Assembly: GCA_027625915.1 (NCBI GenBank)
Contig: JANTQA010000076.1
Coordinates: 3,225,501 to 3,289,500 of the forward strand
Direction of reading: 5' to 3'
Length of the DNA stretch: 64,000 nt
From: Anaeramoeba flamelloides
Lineage: Eukaryota; Metamonada; Anaeramoebidae
Under the pieces are notes generated by a model. That model ran no database searches, was not told where the DNA came from, and saw only the letters and a program-made list of their open reading frames with translations. Every line of letters starts with the position of its first letter. Position 1 is the stretch's first letter. The position numbers and the translations under genes are program-made. Below, piece after piece: positions 34,316 to 58,100 of this stretch.

Positions 34316-35783
34316 ACTAATTAAAAAACACAAGTTTAATTTTAATTAATATTCATTAATTTTTTCAAAAATTATTATTTTTGTATGTTAAGGGTATGGC
34401 CATTTTGGATTTGTTACAATACCCAAGGATTAACTTGATACCAAAAAAAGGTATTGTGAAAATGTTCTTCTTTTGGTTGACAAAATTTTAATTTATAAAA
34501 AAATACAAAATTTTGAAACGATCTCATCGATAAAAAATTCAATTAACAAAAAAAAATTAATTCAATATCTAATTTTTAAAAAAATTCAATTAAAAAAAAA
34601 AAATTTTCAAAGAATTCTCAAATTAAAAAAAAAATTTTCAAAAGCTTTATTTTTCCTTATTTTTTTAAATTTATTATGTGTTTAAATTTCTTCAATTTAA
34701 AATAAATTGTTTTATAAAAGTATACAATAAATTCAATTCGATTTAATCTAATTTGTGGTTATATTTTAACTCTCTATATTTGATAGAATAAAGATTTTGT
34801 AACATTCTTTTGAGAAAAAAATAACTCATTCTAAAAAAGGAAATAAAATGAAAAAAAAAAATCTTCGAGATCTCAAAAAGAGTCAAAGAGCGACAGTTCA
34901 AAATCAACACTTTTGTTTTCAAAATGATAAATCACAACATTTCTAATTCGAAATTGAGTGTTGCTCTTTGGCACTCTTTTCTAAAAATTTACTCCATTTT
35001 GATTGTTGATTTTTGGAGATCGATCATGTTTCACATATTGGTTAGTTTTTTATTGGTATTAGATACTAATTAAAATTCGCAAATTTTTTTTAACAATTTC
35101 AGAGAATTATTTTTAACCGTAAAGACTCAACCCTTAAGAGGAATTAACGTTTAATATAAAGATATATTAAATTAAAACATATTTCTCTTAAATAGCATAC
35201 AAAAGACAAAATAATTCTTCTATGTAATTATAAAACAACCTTTGTAATGAAGATATTATGTACTAAGGTATTTTAGGCAATGTAAAAATGCAAAGGGGGC
35301 CTGAAAAATATCAAGTTAAGAATTTTCAGTCCTAACCATTAAAACTAGTAAGTTTTTGATGTTATGATAAACTTTTCTAAAAAACAAATCCAAAGTATAA
35401 ATCTATTTATTTATTTTTCAAAGATATTGTATAAATCAATTTTTTGGTTAACAAAAAGTATTATCATCAAAAAATAACAAAACACTTTTGATTAATATTC
35501 GTGGCAAAAAAATACTTGGTATTGTGTAATAATGATTAGAGGTAATAAAAAAGGTAAATTCTTTTTATAATGAGAAATAAGATGAATTTAAATCTTTTTC
35601 TTTTTCAGAAAAAATGGAAAAAAATAAAATAGATCTATCTAAACCAATTTTCTTTGATGACTTTCTTCGTCGATGAGAATTTTGTGACACTCTGTATTGA
35701 CAAAATTTGTTAGTATAGAATATTCGTCAATGAACTATTTTAAATTTTATCTAGTTGTCATTGAGTACTGATCCCTTACTGGT

Positions 35784-36347
35784 ATTTAAGGTTTACAATC
35801 CCTGAAACTGGAAAAAAGATTATCTTGAATTAGGTGTGTCAATTTGTCATTTTGGTTCTTAGCTGATCGATCCACAACTAAGTTTGGATCGTATAGGTGG
35901 TTGAAAAATGCTATTTTTGTGATTTTATTTTTTTTTTTTCCGAAATCCAGATTGATGAGTCTAAGATAAATTGATTGGAAGGTATTTAATTAGTAATTGA
36001 GTTTTTTGTTTTCTATGTTGAAATTTTTATTTACGCTTTGTATTATTTGATGCTTGTAAAAAAAATTTTTTTTATTTACTCCTAATTCTGTAAAAGGAAA
36101 ATGATAATTTCAATTGACAACCCAAAAATTAACACTTTCAATTCAAAACCTTCCAATCAATTAATCTTAGACTCATCAATCTGGATTTCGGAAAAAAAAT
36201 AAATAAAATTACAAAAATAGCATTTTTCAACCACCTATACGATCCAAACTTAGTTGTGGATCGATCAGCTAAGAACCAAAATAACAAGTTGACACACCCA
36301 ATACAAGATAATCTTTTTTCCAGTTTCAGGGATTGTAAACCTTAAAT
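35784..36347. mobile_element. Foldback element D with ~200-bp near-identical arms
   Basis: Left arm about 35785-35983, right arm about 36149-36347, loop about 165 bp. Arms share TTTAAGGTTTACAATCCCTG, GATCGATCCACAACTAAG, TTGGATCGTATAGGTGGTTG, CCGAAATCCAGATTGATGAG and TTGATTGGAAGGT in opposite orientation, with few differences. There is no ORF. The near-identity of the arms suggests a young element or ongoing arm conversion. A transcript would fold into a hairpin of about 200 bp. Confidence 0.85.
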
Positions 36348-36579
36348 TCTCAATAGGAAAAAGTTTCACTGCCTTTTCAATTTCATTTTCAAAGAGAGTT
36401 TTTATATTACAAACAGCTACTTCTTTGAGAACTCAATTTACTCAAAGATTAATCTGGATAAGGAAGTGAAAATGTTATATAACTAAGGATGCAAATACCA
36501 GTAAAGAAAAAAAATTTTTGTTAATCCTGGATTTTCAAGGATATCAGATCAAAACAACATTTGTGATCAAAAATGATCT

Positions 36580-36786
36580 TCATTCAAGATAAACTTCAAA
36601 CAAATAGAGTACACAAATAATGATCTTCTCTTTACAACTCAATTTGTTAGAAGGAAAAAAATGTGGTGTAAATTCATTTTTCAACAACTTGGATTGATAT
36701 TTACTCTTTAAAAGCAATACACAAATAAGACGTGTTTTCAAATTAACTATTATCAAAATTCTTCTTCCTTGTTTCGGTTTAATCAT
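36580..36786 (-). pseudogene. Possible integrase-like fossil fragment
   Basis: A 68-codon open stretch reading KPKQGRRILIIVNLKTRLIC, then VLLLKSKYQS. The pattern ILxxVxxKTRxxxVxxLKSK loosely recalls the first strand region of retroviral/Polinton-type integrases. It is an isolated fragment with no LTR, capsid or polymerase neighbour visible, so if the reading is right it is an old broken remnant. Chance resemblance is quite possible. Confidence 0.2.
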
Positions 36787-37362
36787 TTTATTTTCTTATT
36801 GTTGAGTTGTTTTTGTGAACAATCAATTTTTAATTTTCAAAAAAGATTTTTGGAAAATATTATTTTTGTCTTCAATTTGATCCCACAAATATTCCATTTT
36901 TGAATATACCAACATTCAGAATGTCAAAAAACTTTTTCAAATTACTCACAATTTTTTTCTTTTGGAAATGAAGAGACAAAAAAGGAAAATTGAAAATTTT
37001 CTCTAAAATGTGCTTTCATTTCCAGATTATTAAAAGACATAAATTCCCTAGTTCGATAATAGAAGACTTTCTTGAAAAGAAAGAACGTTGTCAAGTTTAT
37101 TTGTCAATTCAAATTCTTTTTAAATAAAAAAATAGTGTAAAACAGTCGCCTTCTGAAAAAATAAATTAAATGTTAAAAAGTTGTAAAAAATAAAAAGACC
37201 AAATTGCAACGAAAAATTAGAACACCTCACTAAGGTACTTTAAACAACACAACTCTTCTTTCAAAAAGTTTTTGTTTTTTCTGCAACCTTTTCGAATTTA
37301 CTGCGAAAATCATTTTTTGGAAATTCAACAAATCTTTTTTTTTTTTCAAATATATTTTGTTA

Positions 37363-48536
<11,174 letters not shown>

Positions 48537-50544
48537 TTCTTGTAGATTTTATACTTAAAGTGACTAGTATTTTTTAAAAATAAAATGAAATCTTGTTTAG
48601 ATCCTAAAAAAAAATTCTTTTTATGTAATTTTTGTTTTTGAATGATGAAATGGATGAGTTAACACCCATCTAAACAATTTATTAATTTGAGTCTATTTTT
48701 TTTTGAAATTCAAAATTTCACATGTTTTTAAAATAAAACTAAAAAAAAAGTAACCTTTTTTTTTTATTAACTAATAAGTTAATTCTTGAAAATTGTTTTA
48801 ACATAATTTTTTTCCTTTTATCTTGGAAAGTATTGATTTTGAAAGAAAATTTTATATTTGCTTATTTTTTTTGATAATTAATATTTCAATTCAAATATTA
48901 GCCAATAAAATTAATTGTGATATAGGTGATTTAATAAATGAATATTTGATAGAAGTTTAACAAAAGTTTATCAATTAAAATGAGTTCTATTAAGCAAAAT
49001 TTTTTTTCAATTCTTTAAAGTTTGAAAAAAGTTTGTTTTCTGGTTTTCAAAAAATGAAAAAAAAATTACAAAAAATGAAACAAATTTTGAGAATTTATTT
49101 AGACAAATTGTTTTGTTTTATCCACAAGAATCCTTATAACAATTCAAATCATATTTTAAGAAAAAAATTGATTTTGAATTTTAAAGATAAAAATTATTGA
49201 TTCATAAATATCTTCAAGAAAATTTTATTTTGAAAAATCGAATTTTGTTCTTAATACAAAAACAAAATTTCAGAGTGAAATTTTTACATGACTTTAAAAC
49301 TTTGATTGTTTATAACTATCCTTCTTACAAAATACAATTATTTTCCAATCAGTTGAATATATCATTTTTTTAAGTTAACTAAAAAAATTATCTCAAAAAA
49401 CAAAAATAATTTTTAGAATCAAGTATTAGAAATAGTCTTTGTTATTTAATAGTCAAGCGAATGGTAATAAAACAGGGTAAAAAAGTTTTTGTTAGTCAGA
49501 AATGAAATCAATTAATTAGTATTCTTTTTCACGAAAAAATGGAAAAAAATAATTTGAACTCACAAAAAAAATATTTTTTTTGGGTTTCTTAGTCTTTCTG
49601 ATTTTTTTGATGCTTGGCATATACATAATTTGTAAGTTGAAAATATCACCAATAACTTATTTTAAAGTTTTGTTCTGTTGATATTAAAGAATAATCCTTT
49701 AATTTTTTTTTTTTTTCGAAACTTTCAATTGTAATATAATTCTTAGGTTTCAATTATTTTAAGTTAATAATAAATATATTTTTCTTTCGATTTTTTAATA
49801 TAAACTATTCAGACAAATTTTGGAATTTTTTTTCCATTTTTTTTAGTCCTTAGATTATCCTAGATACTATTTTTTTGTTTTATAATAGATTTTATCATCA
49901 AAACGAAAAATCAAAAAAAAAAAATAGAATTACAGTTTTTCTCAACATTTTCGGTTTTATTTGTTAAGTGTTCTAGGTTTTATTGAGGTTTTCTATTATA
50001 TTTCTAAATTGTTCTAGGTTTTTTTAATTCTTGCTTTTTTCGAACAATCTATTAATTTCCCAAATAAATAAAAAAATTAAGGCACTTTTATAGTTTGTTT
50101 TAGATTAATATTTTAGATCAAAAAAACATTCTGTTTTTTTTTTTTATTATTTTTAAAGAAAAACATTATGTTTTTTGTAAACAATAATCAATAAATAAAA
50201 AACAAATAAGAGAGTTTTTTTTTGAATTAATAGGAATATAATAAAAAATAGATACTCGATGCCATAAAAAACAATCCTCGGAAATCTCAAAAAAACCAAA
50301 TATATTTTTTATTAAGAATATTAAAGTTATCATTCAAGTTCAACAATTCTAAAAGTTAGGGCATTTACGAATTTCTTAAATAAATACTGATATAATAATA
50401 AATAAAAAGTAAAATAAATTTTGATCTTTTATGTTTAAAATATGAGCATAAAGAAATAATAGTAAACCTTGATCTTTTTTTAAAGGTGTTTCCTTTCCTT
50501 GAATAAGGATAGATTAACACTTCAAAATAAATTAAAATTTTAAA

Positions 50545-50735
50545 CACCATAAGAATATAAACTATTTTACAAGAATTTTAACTCACTTTATAATGTTAAT
50601 GGAAGTTATTGAAAGGGTTTATCTCTTATTCTTATCAAAAATATTTTCAAATTTTTGACCAAAAATTATTTTTAAATTTGAAAATTTTTGGTTTAATTTT
50701 TTAAATTTTTGTTTTTCTTTTTTTTTTTTTTTTTA

Positions 50736-50766
<31 letters not shown>

Positions 50767-51235
50767 TGCAAAAGGTCATTTGAAAAAAAAAATTGATCTT
50801 TGGAAAGATAAATAATCACTAAAAAATTTTTATCAATATGTAATGTTTTTTCAAATGAATTTAATTATTCGTAAAAAATCCTCTTGTTAACTTTTTTTCA
50901 GTGAAAGTTCAGTAATAAAAAAATCTTTAAGTATCATTTCAAAAATTGTAACTCTCACTTTTTTTTAGTTTTTGGTTTTATTTTTTTTTTAATTTTTTAA
51001 ATATCTGGTTTTTATATATTTAGAATGACTTAAAATAGAATTACAAATCATATTAAATTATTAATTGTTCTTGAATACTAAAGGATATTTTTTTTTCAAT
51101 TTATTATTTTAAGTGATTAAAAATTTTTAAAATTGAGTTTAGTTATAAAACAAAATAGTTTGAGATTCTTTTTGTTAAATAATAATTGTGAAAACTATGA
51201 TCATATTCCAAATTTTCTGAAAGTAAATTCAAGTA
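50545..51235 (-). repeat. Long inverted repeat K, right arm
   Basis: Reverse-complement partner of 45290-46010. The most similar part is about 50870-51120, including AAAGTTCAGTAATAAAAAAA, AGAATTACAAATCATATTAA and TTCAATTTATTATTTTAAGT. It lies downstream of the kinase gene, so the pair brackets exon 7. Confidence 0.7.
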
Positions 51236-51414
51236 TGAGAAAGATCACAGTGTTTTTATTAGAATTTTTATTTATACAATAATAAAAAAAACAACTATAT
51301 TTAACTATATTTACACTTCTTTCATATTTATAATAATAATAAATCTAAAAGAAAAGAAAAAAAAAAAACTTTCAAAATAACTTAATTGATATACAAACCC
51401 CTGAATGTGTGTTG

Positions 51415-51930
51415 TTGTAAACCATTTTCCAGTCAAAGGTGATCAGTTGTGATGAGTAAATTAAATGTGCTTAAAGGGTTTGAATGGATATTAGAAGAAT
51501 AAATTTATTTCTGAAATTTCAAAATTAAAATCATTTTTTCATTTTTTCACATTTTTACTTTTTTTTTTTCGATTTTTTTTTTGAAACCTTATTCATTTAC
51601 AAATTTTTTTTTTTTATTTAAAGATCTATTGTCACAATTTAGAAACATATTATTCTAAAGTTACTGAAACAGAAAAAATCTTTGTAGAGAAATAATATTT
51701 CTTTCTATTGGAATTTTATTTGGATCTTTTATTGAATATCGATATGAACATTCTTGTTTTTCTCAATGGGGCATAAGAATTTTAGGTTTATCAATTTTTA
51801 AGAAAATCTATTGATTGATTAGTTTGATTCAGACGGGTATCAACAATTCTTTGATGTGTATTATTTTACTTATTTCTCATTTGTTCTTCAGGGATGAATT
51901 ATAAAAAATAATTAATAAAGTACTAAAATA
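51415..51930 (+). repeat. Dispersed repeat family I, copy 2
   Basis: Same order of landmarks as copy 1: CCATTTTCCAGTCAAAGG, AAAGGGTTTGAATGGATATT, TTTGATGTGTATTATTTTAC and TTGTTCTTCA. Direct orientation relative to copy 1, 45 kb away. Confidence 0.65.
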
Positions 51931-52136
51931 TCAAAGGAGACAGCCATTATCAAGACAAAATAGATTTTCTTTTAAACAACAACGATGAAAGAATTAATTA
52001 AAAAAAAAAAAAAAATGATTTTTTTTTTTAACTTTTGGTAGATTGTGGCTATTGTAAAAGAGTTTATATGTCTTTAACAAAAAAATTGATTTAATTACAA
52101 AGATTATTATTTAAAAATAAGGAAAATAATATAAGT

Positions 52137-55100
52137 TTATTTATAGCTTTGAATAATTCCTTCAAAAATACCTTTTACATGTAAAATTGAGGACAATTCT
52201 TTGACCCATTCATCAAAAATCAGCAGTGAATGATAAAAGGATTGATTTACATTTTCAGAATTATTTGGAACTTTTTTATTTCTCTGCTGATTTTTCACTA
52301 AATTCCCATTTTTCTCATTATAAAAAACTTCCTCTCGGTATAATATAATTTCTTGATCAAAGTTATTGATCGTTTTGACATTTTCTTTAGCTTTTTCAGA
52401 CAGCTGAGAAAGTATACTAAATAAGGTTTTCTCATTTTCAATGATTTTTGTTCCAAAAAGGTAATGATGAAGAGAACTGCTTAATCTAGATGGAAATCTT
52501 GTTAATCGTGTTATTAGGCCTGTTAGCAAAATATTGGTTCTATTACTATTTTGAAAGAATAATTCAAGTTTTCCAAACAGTATTTGAATAAAATTTTCGA
52601 TCGAGTGATCAAATATTTCTTCTACTACTTGTTCTTTATTTTCTTTTTCCTTCTCTATCTCCTTCTCTATTTCCTTCTCTGTTTCCTTCTCTGTTTCCTT
52701 TTCCTTTTCCTTTTCCTTTTCCCTTTCTTTTTTCTTTTCACCATTTTCATTCTCCTTCTCCTTCTCCTTCTCAATCTCTTTTTCACCATTTTTATTCTCT
52801 ATTTTTGTGTCTTGTTCATTTTTCTCTTTAAGTGATTCGCCAATATCCCATTCGCATTCCCATCCTTCGCATGATCCAAAAGTATGGATTAGCGTTTTCT
52901 GTGCGTCAATAATATAAGAATGGAATGAAGTTGTTTCAAATCCTTTGTATTTTGTTACAGAAAGCCCTAGAAATCTAATTATTATAAAAGAAATCAATTT
53001 TTTATTTTTGACAAAAAAAAAAAAAAAAATAAGGATTAAATAAATAAATAATCTATTTTTTTAAATACAAATAAAATATTACTTTTTTGTAGGTTTTACA
53101 GTTGAGTCTTGTTGAATAAATTGATTAAAAAAATTGTAGTGTTTTGGATTTTTGATGTATTTCAGAAAAAGTACTTTAAAAATTTTTTCATCATAATATT
53201 TAAAGATTGCTGTTAAAAGATACAAAAAATGATAACAGTACTATTTTTGTTATTCAATTTTTTATTTTTTATTTGCGTTTGTGGAATTTCAAAATTAATA
53301 AAAGAAAAAAGACGAAAAAAGTGGTAATAAAGAAAAAAAGATAATGAAAAATAAGGAAGAATGTATAAGAAAGATAAATAGTTATATAATTTTGTTTAAC
53401 ATTTCGATAAAGAGAAAGATTTTTTTGATTTATTAAAAAAAAGAAAAATAAAAATAAAATTCTTACAGATTCTGAACAATTTGGTAATCTATTAATAAGG
53501 AGTGAAATAATTGATTTTTGTTTTCTTTTAAATTTGAATTTTTTTTTAATAAAGGATAAAAGAAAAATTCAACAAAAAAAGGATCTATTATGTGTTCAAA
53601 TAAGGAAGAGAACTTATATATTTGTTGGCAAACTAGATCTTCATCACTATTATAAATAAAAGCATAATTTAATATTTTTTAAGAATTAAATTAATAAAAA
53701 AGTAAAGAAGAATAAATTGTTATATTTACGTTTCATGGAGACCATCAATGATTTTTTTTGATAAGAATTGTTCTTTTATCATTTCAAGCATTGCATCTGA
53801 AATAGCCTATTATTTAAGTGTTTTTTTTTCATTATTTATTATTTTAATAATTAAAAAATTTAAAAAAAATTAAATCTTTAGTAACTTTTAAGATACTCAT
53901 ATACAATTTTCAATATTTTATTGTTTATTTTGAGAAAAAAAAAAAAAAAAAAGTAAAAAGAGAATCATTATATTTTTTTATTCAGACACCCAGTGCTCCA
54001 CTCCTAGAGGTAGTATCTAGGTTTTTTTTTTTTTTTGATTAAAAAGAATTGAGTAAAATATTTGATTCTTGTTTATTATTTTAAATTAAAAAAAACCTAA
54101 CTACAGCAGAATACCAATTATTAAAAACAGATTGTGGAATTTTTATCTTTATTGATAATCTTTTTATCGGGTTCTTGCCCCCTCTTGTTAATTCAGGGGA
54201 GGGGCGTACCATCAAGTGCCGTAGAGGTAGAGTGTTTATGTTTTTTTTAATTTGTGAAATAAAAAAAATATTTCTTAAATTTTCTTTTTATTTTACAAAT
54301 TGAAAAAAATCTAATGGCACTTTTCTTGAGGTTTTCTGTTTTATTCGAAAAATTTATGGTTTTTCGGAATAAACAAAAAAGTCATGAAAATCTAAAGACG
54401 GTAGGTTTTTTTAACTTAAAAGAATAAAGAAGAATCAAAGATTTTACTCAATTCTTTTAAATCCTGGAAAACCTAGCGACAGTGGATACGTTTTTAATTT
54501 GGCCATTCAAATGATATTATTATTTTTTTCTTCGAAAATTTTAATTATTTTTCTTTTCCTCTTTTTTTTTATTTTGATAAATTTTCTTGAATTACTCCTT
54601 TTTCCTAATAAATAAATAAATCATTATATTTTTGAGGAATAATGATAATGTATAGTAGTAGCATAACTCGTATCCATTTGGAAGGTCCAGAGTTTAAGTA
54701 CCCTTAATTATCATTTTTTTTTTTTTGGTTGTATATAAGCTATTTCCAAAAAAAAACGTTGCAAATTTATTTTAAAATATCTTTTAGTTAAACACATTTC
54801 TAATATTATTATTCAAATATCCAAAATTTTTATTCATAATTGTAAGATTCTTCATAATAATTCAATTTGTTTATTTGTAAGACATTACTTTAATAATCGA
54901 ATCAAAATTCCTGATATCAATTTTATTTGATATTTTTAGGTTTGAAAAAATGTGTTTATTTTTATCTTTTTGATCTTGAAATAGGAAGTTCTCTTCCCTT
55001 AAAAATAAATTAATTTTGAAAGATATAAATTTATCAGAATCAAATGGAAAAAAAAATTAGCAAAAATTTTAGATAAAAACTTATATAAAAATGTTATCCT

Positions 55101-58100
55101 TTGGAAAAATACTCAAAAACTCTTTAATCTGGCTAATCAAAACTACGAAATTTATTGTTCTTGTCGAGAATTTTTTCATCAAAGCTCTTATAGTTAGAAA
55201 ACTTAAGGTAATAAAGAAAAAGGTAATAAAGAAAAAAAATGAAAATAAAAAATTCCTAAAATAGTAAAAAAATATACAAATTCGGGTACATAGTGCCCCA
55301 CTTTTCGGAGTCGTGGAATACCAATTTATTAATCACAGTTTGTGGAATCTTATTTATTGTTGATAATTTTCTATCGGGTTTTTACTCCTCCTGTCTCATG
55401 ATGTGGATAATTTTTAATTTGGTCATGTAAATGATATAATATTTTTTTACTTTAATATTTTAATTATTTTTCTTCTTCTCTTTTTTATTTATTAAATTTT
55501 CTTTGATTACTCCTTTCTCACAATAAATAAATGATTTAACAAAATTTCAGCCTGAAACACTAAAAGTTATTTCGAGTTTTTTATCCTAGCTATAGTGTAG
55601 ACGAAATTATAATCCAAAGTAAAAAAATGTTTTTCAAAAATTTTTATTTTTGGAACTTTTTGAAAGTGATGTTTGTTGAGTTAATGTATGACGAAGGATT
55701 TAAAAGAAAGTCGAGACCGAATTTACAAAATATTTTGTTTGAGATGAAACATTTTTGTACTTTTTTTTTATTTTTTTTTTATAAAGTAAAAATTGGATGT
55801 TTCCATAATAAAAATTTATTTGTGATAAAATCATATCCCAAATGCTAAGCTATCACATCTATATCACACTTTTTATCTTGTGTGATACAAATTTCTCATG
55901 TGTTATACAGATTAATAATAATAAAAAAAAAAAAAAAGTGAAAAGTGTCATATCCGATAGATTTCACACTGTGACAGATCATTTTTTATACCTGAGTTAG
56001 TAGACTTTTGTTGTGTGCTAGGACTGCATATCATTGCCTATCCCAATGTAAGATAGAGAATTATTTTTCTTAGAGTCGTATAGAATATAACAAGAATTAA
56101 CTTGGTGTTAACCACAGAAAATCTGAATAGAGTTTAAATAAAAGTAATTGAAAAAAAAATGTTTTAAAAATTGCGTTATTTTTGTTTTTATATCCACAGT
56201 ACTATTTAAAAGGAAAAGGACGAACCGAAAAATCTTTTTAAATTTTTACTATAAGCTAAATTTCAAAAATAGGGGCAGATTTTTCATCAGAAAAAAAATC
56301 TTTTTAATTGTTTTTTTTTTTTTTGAATAAGAATGTATTTTACAAAAGCGTTTAGAGATAACAACCAATATAGATTAATAAATAAAATACAGTGTAATAA
56401 TAATTTTATTTTTTGAAAGACAAATGAAAAAAATAATAATAATAAAGTTTGCCCCTAATTTTGAAATTTGGCTTATATCTCTTTTGCTACAATTTCAATA
56501 TTCTTTATTTTTTCTAATTTTCAAGTAAAAACACCCAAAATAATATTATCTCTTATGTTAATATTAAAAAATGAATGGAAATTGTTGATCAATAAACTAA
56601 TAAAGAAAAAAAAAATCCCAAAGATATAAAATTGAAACAATTCGAAATTTATTTTGAAAAAATAATTAAAAACTTATTAATTTAGAATTGAATTAAGTAT
56701 ACAAATAGAAATTTGAATTTAACATGGTTAAAAAATTTAAGGATAATCTATTTTTTTAATCATAAGAGATTTATTCAATATTTATTTGATTAATTAAAGA
56801 AATGTATTGAAATATTACAATTTTAAGAAACGTAAGAAGGTATTTATTTTTTTGAAAATAATTTTTTTTGAAAAAGACTATTTCAATTTCAAATTCTAAA
56901 GGATAAAAATGTTCGTTAATTTGGAGGAAGAGACTGGAAAACAGGATTTAATTCCCTCCTTTGAAGTGAAATTTTCTTAAAAAAAAATAAATCTTGGACA
57001 GACATTGAGGTTTTGGTAATCATTTTCATCAATGAGATTTACTTTTTGAGATTATTTATTTCCTAGTGAGTTTGAAAAATTACAAAATATACACTTTAAA
57101 AATAAAACTATTTATAACTTGGATGTTTGGCAGTATTTAGAATTTTTCTTTTTTTAGTTGAAGAAAAGTAAAAAAAAAAAAAATTAATTTCTAAACTAAT
57201 TTAAAGAAAAGTTTAATTTTCAATTTTGATTTTAAAAATCGTTTTGTTTGGGTGTGTGTTCCACTTGGTACAGAAAAAAAGGAGTTGTATTTTTTTAAAG
57301 AAAAAAATTTAAATTGAAATTTCTTTTACAAAAAAATAAAATGGTTTTCTTTATTTATTCAAATTCCGAAGAAAAACAAGCGAAAATTCACTTCATTTGA
57401 CTGATCTTTAAATTATTTTGATTTTTGAAACTAAAAAATAATAAGACATTGGGAAATATTTTTATTTATTTCAATTTTTAGCTCAAGATTCTGGATGTTT
57501 GTTAAACTCAAACAGTGAAATCAAGAGTTGAACCAAACAGTATTTTAATCAAGTTTTGGTGTTTATATTCATTAAAACAAAATTTTCAAAAAAAAAAGTT
57601 TTTTCAGTTATTTAGACGTATAATATTAATATATTTGTATAAAACTTTGGTTCTATATCTTAATTTTTTTTTTAGGTACTTTGTTTCTGTCCGTAATATA
57701 CATTCGTTCAAAAGTTTCAAAAATAAAATTTTAAATCTGGCTTGTGGAACTTTTCCAACCATTGTAAAAAAAATTTGGGTCATTAAAAAAAATTAGGTCA
57801 CTCAAAAATTTGTTTTCGTTTTTTAAATAATAAATATTAGCAAAATGGTTTTTGATCAAAAGCAAAATTTTATGAACAAATCTTGCATTTAATAAAAACC
57901 AAAGTCATTATCAATAATAATTTTCAAAAGTAAAATTAAATTGTTGCATTTTAACCTTTTAGAATTACTGTGGAACTCCAAAAATACAAAAATTTATTTT
58001 TAATTGTAAACTTTACTAAAAATAAGAGAACTATTTAAGGGGGTGAGTACATTTTTCATTTTTTGAGTGACACCATTTATGTGAAACTGAATTATTCAAA

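Larger units (their letters stand above)
34316..37362. other. Intergenic region between 5S rRNA and kinase gene
   Basis: Carries an imperfect inverted repeat at about 34870-34990 (AGAGTCAAAGAGCGACAGTT and its partner GTTGCTCTTTGGCACTCTTT), the long foldback at 35784-36347 and a possible fossil ORF at 36580-36786. Sequence above the kinase ATG at 37363 is the presumed promoter, with a T-rich tract just before the start. Frame 34473-34685 is low-complexity Lys/Ile/Phe and not called. Confidence 0.55.
48537..52136. other. Intergenic region between convergent kinase and FHIP genes
   Basis: The 3' sides of both genes. Contains the right arm of repeat K, a possible family F hairpin at about 49960-50035 (TTCTAGGTTTTATTGAGG) and repeat I copy 2. 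Long poly-T tracts lie near 50710-50770. No supportable gene; frame 50365-50550 (-) is low-complexity. Confidence 0.6.

Noticed and set aside
34390-34405. Second 5S-like start (GGTATGGCCA)
   Set aside because: Only about 10 bases match; no helix I partner or internal promoter region follows.
55627-55848. 73-codon plus frame with a short charged segment
   Set aside because: No splice context or family match; located in a long repeat-rich intron.
57515-57796. 93-codon plus frame next to the 2.1-kb element
   Set aside because: Runs into the left TIR and lacks any transposase-like motif; considered chance.
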